A DNA stretch of 64,000 nucleotides from G963667855 sp963667855 (lineage in GTDB: Bacteria; Planctomycetota; Phycisphaerae; UBA1845). The position numbers were made by a program, and so were the translations under genes. Shown piece after piece: positions 60,740 through 64,000 of this stretch. The DNA is taken from contig CAXXKI010000012.1 of the NCBI GenBank assembly GCA_963667855.2, forward strand, positions 62,001 through 126,000, written 5' to 3'. Position 1 is the first letter of the stretch. The number at the start of each line of letters is the position of its first letter. The notes under the pieces were generated by a model. The model searched no databases. It was not told the origin of the DNA and saw only the letters and a program-made list of their open reading frames with translations.

Positions 60740-61725
60740 TCGAGATGGGCAAAAAGGTCAAAAGAAGCGGTTATGTGACCGATCTGATTACAGAGGATTC
60801 CATCAAGTGGCTTTCACGACGTCCCAAGGGTAAGCCGTTTATGCTCCTTTGTCAGCATAAGGCACCCCATCGCCGGTGGCTACCGGACGAAAAGCACGCT
60901 CATATGTACGATGATAAGGATATCCCCAAGCCTGCCACCTTTGATGATGATTATTCAACCCGTTGTGAGGCCGCCTCTCACCAGGCGATGACAATAGAGC
61001 ATCACCTGGTTCGTTCAGATGTGAAAGGTTCGCCACCGGCCGACCTCAAGGGGGCTGAACTGAAGAACTGGAAGTACCAGCGTTTCATCAAGGATTATCT
61101 CCGCTGTATCGCCTCTGTCGATGACAACATTGGCAAACTACTCGATTTTCTGGAGGAATCGGGATTAAACGAAAACACAATAGTGGTTTATACGTCCGAC
61201 CAGGGTTTCTTCCTTGGCGATCACGGCTGGTACGATAAGCGGTTTATGTACGACGAGTCTTTGCGCATGCCACTGCTTATCCGATGGCCCGCGAGAATCC
61301 AACCCGGCTCGGTCAGAGACGATATTGTGCTTAATGTCGATTTTGCCCAGACCTTCCTGGAAGCGGCCGGCGCGAAAGCTCCCGAGGAAATGCAGGGCCG
61401 ATCCATGATGCCTCTGCTCGCTGGTGAAACCCCGCCCCATTGGCGAAAGTCTATGTACTACCACTACTACGAGTACGGCGACGAGGGTAACGGCGGCTGG
61501 CATAGAGTGCGCCCGCACGAGGGCGTACGCTCTCACCGCTATAAGCTTATTCACTTCACCGGCGATGTAGATTGCTGGGAATTCTACGACCTGAGTAAAG
61601 ACCCCAACGAATTGAATAATGTCTTTGACGATCCCGAATATGAAGGCTGGGTCCGACTGCACAAGAGAGAGCTGGCTAAATTGAAGGAACGATACAAAGA
61701 CAACGCCGTGAAAAGTAATCCATAA
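60658..61725 (+). CDS. Secreted sulfatase, C-terminal part
   Basis: Continuation of the sulfatase started at 60269; native residues begin near 60712 (Q-G-K-Y-F-D-P). It holds the second metal-site motif Y-T-S-D-Q-G-F-F-L-G-D-H-G and the C-terminal subdomain (Y-K-L-I-H-F...W-E-F-Y-D-L-S-K-D-P-N-E). The ATG at 60658 is only the first in this frame. The joined protein would be about 485 residues, normal for the family. Confidence 0.85.
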   Translation: MAPEERPCWFRLLEYSSGQGKYFDPEMIEMGKKVKRSGYVTDLITEDSIKWLSRRPKGKPFMLLCQHKAPHRRWLPDEKHAHMYDDKDIPKPATFDDDYSTRCEAASHQAMTIEHHLVRSDVKGSPPADLKGAELKNWKYQRFIKDYLRCIASVDDNIGKLLDFLEESGLNENTIVVYTSDQGFFLGDHGWYDKRFMYDESLRMPLLIRWPARIQPGSVRDDIVLNVDFAQTFLEAAGAKAPEEMQGRSMMPLLAGETPPHWRKSMYYHYYEYGDEGNGGWHRVRPHEGVRSHRYKLIHFTGDVDCWEFYDLSKDPNELNNVFDDPEYEGWVRLHKRELAKLKERYKDNAVKSNP

Positions 61726-61873
61726 AACTGGGATTATAAACACGCAGTTTTCTTGCCAGGCTATGGCTTCGTAGTATTGGCGTAATCGAGAACCGAGTTT
61801 GTGGTACGACTATGTAGGCCTGCCATACGCGGAGATAATCTGCAACTGCGATTCTTGCCAGAGGGAACGTGCC

Positions 61874-62305
61874 ATGAGAGAGAAATTCGAACTCTACAGT
61901 AAAGCGTTAGGTCTGATTCTGGTTTGTTACGGGATTCTCGTATCACTTAGTATGATTCCGGTTTATTTTGACCAACCGACTGCAGAAATGTTTTTTCCTG
62001 AATCGATAATTAATATTCCACACGTGCAGGAAGCTATTGAGGATTTCAATAAAGTTTTCCCGCATACAATGACATGGATTACGGTACACATGTTCCTTCA
62101 AGGTGCCCTTCCTGCTCTTTTGGGCTGGTACCTGATGCGATCCGGCAATATCTTTGTCCGCTACTGCTATCCGGAAAACCAGCAATTCGGCAGTTCGATT
62201 GATTGTACTGACGTTCAACTCGGCCTCAAAAAAGAAGCAACAGACCCGCAGCAGATTTCTCTGGATGACGAAAGATTCGCGCCACCAGGCTATAAGGATA
62301 AATAG
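61874..62305 (+). CDS. Small membrane protein of unknown function
   Basis: 143 residues from ATG 61874; the frame is open to 61799 but has no signal there. Two hydrophobic helices (A-L-G-L-I-L-V-C-Y-G-I-L-V-S-L and F-L-Q-G-A-L-P-A-L-L-G-W-Y-L) are followed by a polar C-terminal tail. No family recognised. Confidence 0.65.
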   Translation: MREKFELYSKALGLILVCYGILVSLSMIPVYFDQPTAEMFFPESIINIPHVQEAIEDFNKVFPHTMTWITVHMFLQGALPALLGWYLMRSGNIFVRYCYPENQQFGSSIDCTDVQLGLKKEATDPQQISLDDERFAPPGYKDK

Positions 62306-62377
62306 AATTACCCGTGACCGGGGTTGTATGGTGAGTGTATATGCGGAATTTGGCGGTTGATTAACGCTGGAGATCCA

Positions 62378-63133
62378 TTACCGGGGGAAATAGGTGTATT
62401 CACCATCGGGCAACCGGAACCCGTGCGAATGCTGGGCAATTACGTTTTTAGCTATCTGGTCTATATCCATGGAGGCGGCCGCCTTGGTTTTTCTCATTGC
62501 CTGTCGGACGCCTTCCATGCGGGGATGGATTTGCAGAGCACGTTGGTAAGAGGTGATGGCCTCCTCGTACTTGCCCAATTGAAACTGGTTATGCCCAAGA
62601 CCTGCCGCCGCTCCGAAGTGATACGGATTCAAGGCCAGGGTTCGATGGCAGGCAAGGATTGAGGCCGGATATCGCTCGCTCAAGTAGTAAAGAATCGCCC
62701 GCTGGTTCATCGCTTCCGGAAAGTCAGGATCCTCGGTTAAAATCTGGTCCAAAAGATCTTCCGCACAATCGAATTCATTGCGGCAGATACATTGGACGGC
62801 CGCTTGTAACAATTCGCAGCATTCTTTAGACGATGATCTGAACCAGATATTCCACATCGCCTTTTCGGACATGGAAACCAGGAAATAATCATCGTCATGC
62901 AGGTTTTGACTGAGCCTTGATGTGTCGTCGAACAGTTGAAGAAGTGCCAGGCAGACGATTGCGACTCGCGAAACTACCGGGTCGGGATCGGCCGCGAAAC
63001 TGGTTAGCTCTTCAGCGGAGCAATTATTCCGAAGGTATTCGCATAAACCTTCAGTATCCAACTCCACGAAATACGGGCGAGTCGCCTGTCGAAAAACCTG
63101 CCCTTTGCTTTTACCGCTATCCGTACTCATCAT
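62378..63133 (-). CDS. TPR-containing protein
   Basis: 251 residues. Two or three TPRs occupy the C-terminal half (A-E-D-L-L-D-Q-I-L-T-E-D-P-D-F-P-E-A, then A-A-A-G-L-G-H-N-Q-F-Q-L-G-K-Y-E-E-A). The N-terminal half is helical and may hold HEAT-like repeats (D-P-D-P-V-V-S-R-V-A-I-V-C-L). No signal peptide. It faces the small membrane protein convergently. Confidence 0.75.
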   Translation of the reverse strand: MMSTDSGKSKGQVFRQATRPYFVELDTEGLCEYLRNNCSAEELTSFAADPDPVVSRVAIVCLALLQLFDDTSRLSQNLHDDDYFLVSMSEKAMWNIWFRSSSKECCELLQAAVQCICRNEFDCAEDLLDQILTEDPDFPEAMNQRAILYYLSERYPASILACHRTLALNPYHFGAAAGLGHNQFQLGKYEEAITSYQRALQIHPRMEGVRQAMRKTKAAASMDIDQIAKNVIAQHSHGFRLPDGEYTYFPR

Positions 63134-63493
63134 TCGCCCGTAACAGGCACCTTTTCCCCGCTACTCTATGGCCTCCTCAATACATAGGAGTATTGCGAGA
63201 AACATAAAAAGTTACCCTATTTTCACAACCTGATTCCAGTAACCGATCGTAGGAAGTGTTATTGGGGAAGTCAATCCATAGTCTGGTACCAAGAAGCTTA
63301 AAAGATACATTATAGTGCGAATAATGCGCTATTAGCAGACGTCAGGTGCAATTTCGGACCTAATGTGTAATAATGTGTACGGGCGTTTTTAGTAAACGCT
63401 CGTCAGGTGCGTTGAGTCGGAGCTGGCCGTTTCTTCGGATTGCCTGCAATTAATCAAGCGGGCTCGCAAGCGAAAAAGACAGGGAGTTTTGTA
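63134..63493. other. Divergent intergenic region
   Basis: No gene seen. A CGGGCGTTT-TTAGT-AAACGCTCG hairpin lies at about 63379-63401. It separates the divergent TPR and oxidoreductase genes and should hold both promoters. Confidence 0.4.
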
Positions 63494-64000
63494 TTGGATA
63501 AACTTCGGGCAACAGTTCTGGGTTTAAAGGATGCAGGGGCCGATCTCTGCGCCGCGGTTTCGTCTGATCCCAGTTTTGAACTGGTTGCGGTAGCCGACGG
63601 CGATAAGAAGATCGTCGATAACACCGCCGAGTCGATGGCGGCCAGGGGATACGACGATTATCGGTCGGCTATAGTCGAGCCCGATGCCCAGGTTATTTTC
63701 ATGGCCATGCCGCCGTATCTTCGTCCGGAATACCTGAAGTTGGCTGCTTCGCGGAAATCCCCGGTTTTCATGTCCGGACCACCCTTGCCCACGCTGGAGG
63801 CATGTGTTGAGTTTTCCAGAATTCTGGACACGGCACATACTCCATGCTGTGTTTCACGAATCTGGCAATCGGAGCCTGCTTACTGCCGGCTACTCAATGT
63901 AGAAACCTGGGCAGGGCGGTTGTTCTCCGCGCATGTCAACGTGATATGCCCGGCCCGGGATCTGCAGGGCTGGCGAGGAGATTCTGTTCGTGCAGGTGGG
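63494..64000 (+). CDS. Gfo/Idh/MocA oxidoreductase (partial, runs off window)
   Basis: 169 codons to the window edge, starting with TTG at 63494 behind AGGGAG at 63481-63486. The N-terminus reads V-L-G-L-K-D-A-G-A...F-E-L-V-A-V-A-D-G-D, a nucleotide-binding Rossmann start with the glycine pattern altered, then Y-R-S-A-I-V-E-P-D-A-Q-V-I-F-M-A-M-P-P. Family members are NAD(P)-dependent sugar or inositol dehydrogenases. The C-terminal domain is outside the window. Confidence 0.75.
   Translation, partial: MDKLRATVLGLKDAGADLCAAVSSDPSFELVAVADGDKKIVDNTAESMAARGYDDYRSAIVEPDAQVIFMAMPPYLRPEYLKLAASRKSPVFMSGPPLPTLEACVEFSRILDTAHTPCCVSRIWQSEPAYCRLLNVETWAGRLFSAHVNVICPARDLQGWRGDSVRAGG

Noticed and set aside
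1..64000. CRISPR array or cas genes near the CARF protein
   Set aside because: No set of short regularly spaced repeats and no Cas-like protein was seen. The tandem repeats found are protein-coding (CARDB, HEAT).

Overview
The window looks like a piece of a Planctomycetota chromosome, probably from the Phycisphaerae side. The evidence is indirect: secreted proteins carrying the D-C-N-x-N-G-I-P-D-E-C repeats and dockerin-like calcium modules common there, a secreted sulfatase, a TMEM260-type (DUF2723) membrane protein, a YD/RHS giant protein, a 5S rRNA gene without 16S/23S beside it, and a bacterial XPB helicase pair. No marker here fixes the genus.

Layout. 0.3-6.3 kb: a secreted P-domain/CARDB/dockerin protein, split by a one-base shift in a G run. 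6.4-24.8 kb: an accessory block that reads like a defence or stress island. It holds a cytoplasmic trypsin-like peptidase, a membrane-anchored HEAT-repeat protein with a C-terminal STAND/NACHT-like NTPase, a PD-(D/E)XK protein, an RtcR-like CARF/sigma-54 activator, a convergent three-gene operon ending in an 858-aa HEPN-like membrane coiled-coil protein, a BamE-like lipoprotein, and an SMC-like ATPase/HEAT histidine kinase/response regulator operon. Short palindromic repeat elements and an IS21-family end lie among them. 25.0-27.1 kb: a DUF2723 protein. 27.5-46.6 kb: a 3527-aa surface protein, a 2.6-kaa RHS polymorphic toxin and its probable immunity protein, each overlapping the next gene by one base. 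47.0-49.6 kb: nested insertion-sequence remains (REP-associated Y1 transposase, IS21 end, complete ISL3 element) and an orphan tail. 49.8-56.4 kb: a TPR protein, then XPB and its helicase-associated partner, bracketed by two diverged copies of a ~490-bp repeat. 56.8-64 kb: ordinary core genes, namely tRNA-Leu(CAA), cdaA-cdaR, 5S rRNA, a flavin reductase, a sulfatase, small proteins and the start of a Gfo/Idh/MocA oxidoreductase.

The strongest candidate for an undescribed system is 14.2-19.1 kb. A CARF domain fused to a sigma-54 activator faces an operon whose first gene has a good GG-N10-GC (-24/-12) promoter directly upstream. That operon encodes two small proteins and a membrane protein with an R-N-x3-H motif. 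The simplest model is a ligand- or RNA-damage-sensing CARF activator that switches on a membrane HEPN effector; RtcR proteins normally control rtcBA RNA repair, and no rtcA or rtcB lies here. Second and third candidates are the trypsin plus membrane HEAT-STAND pair and the ATPase/HEAT-kinase/regulator operon.

Three genes (the CARDB protein, the helicase-associated protein and the sulfatase) are each broken by a one-base indel in or beside a short G run. Sequencing error should be excluded before calling any of them a pseudogene.
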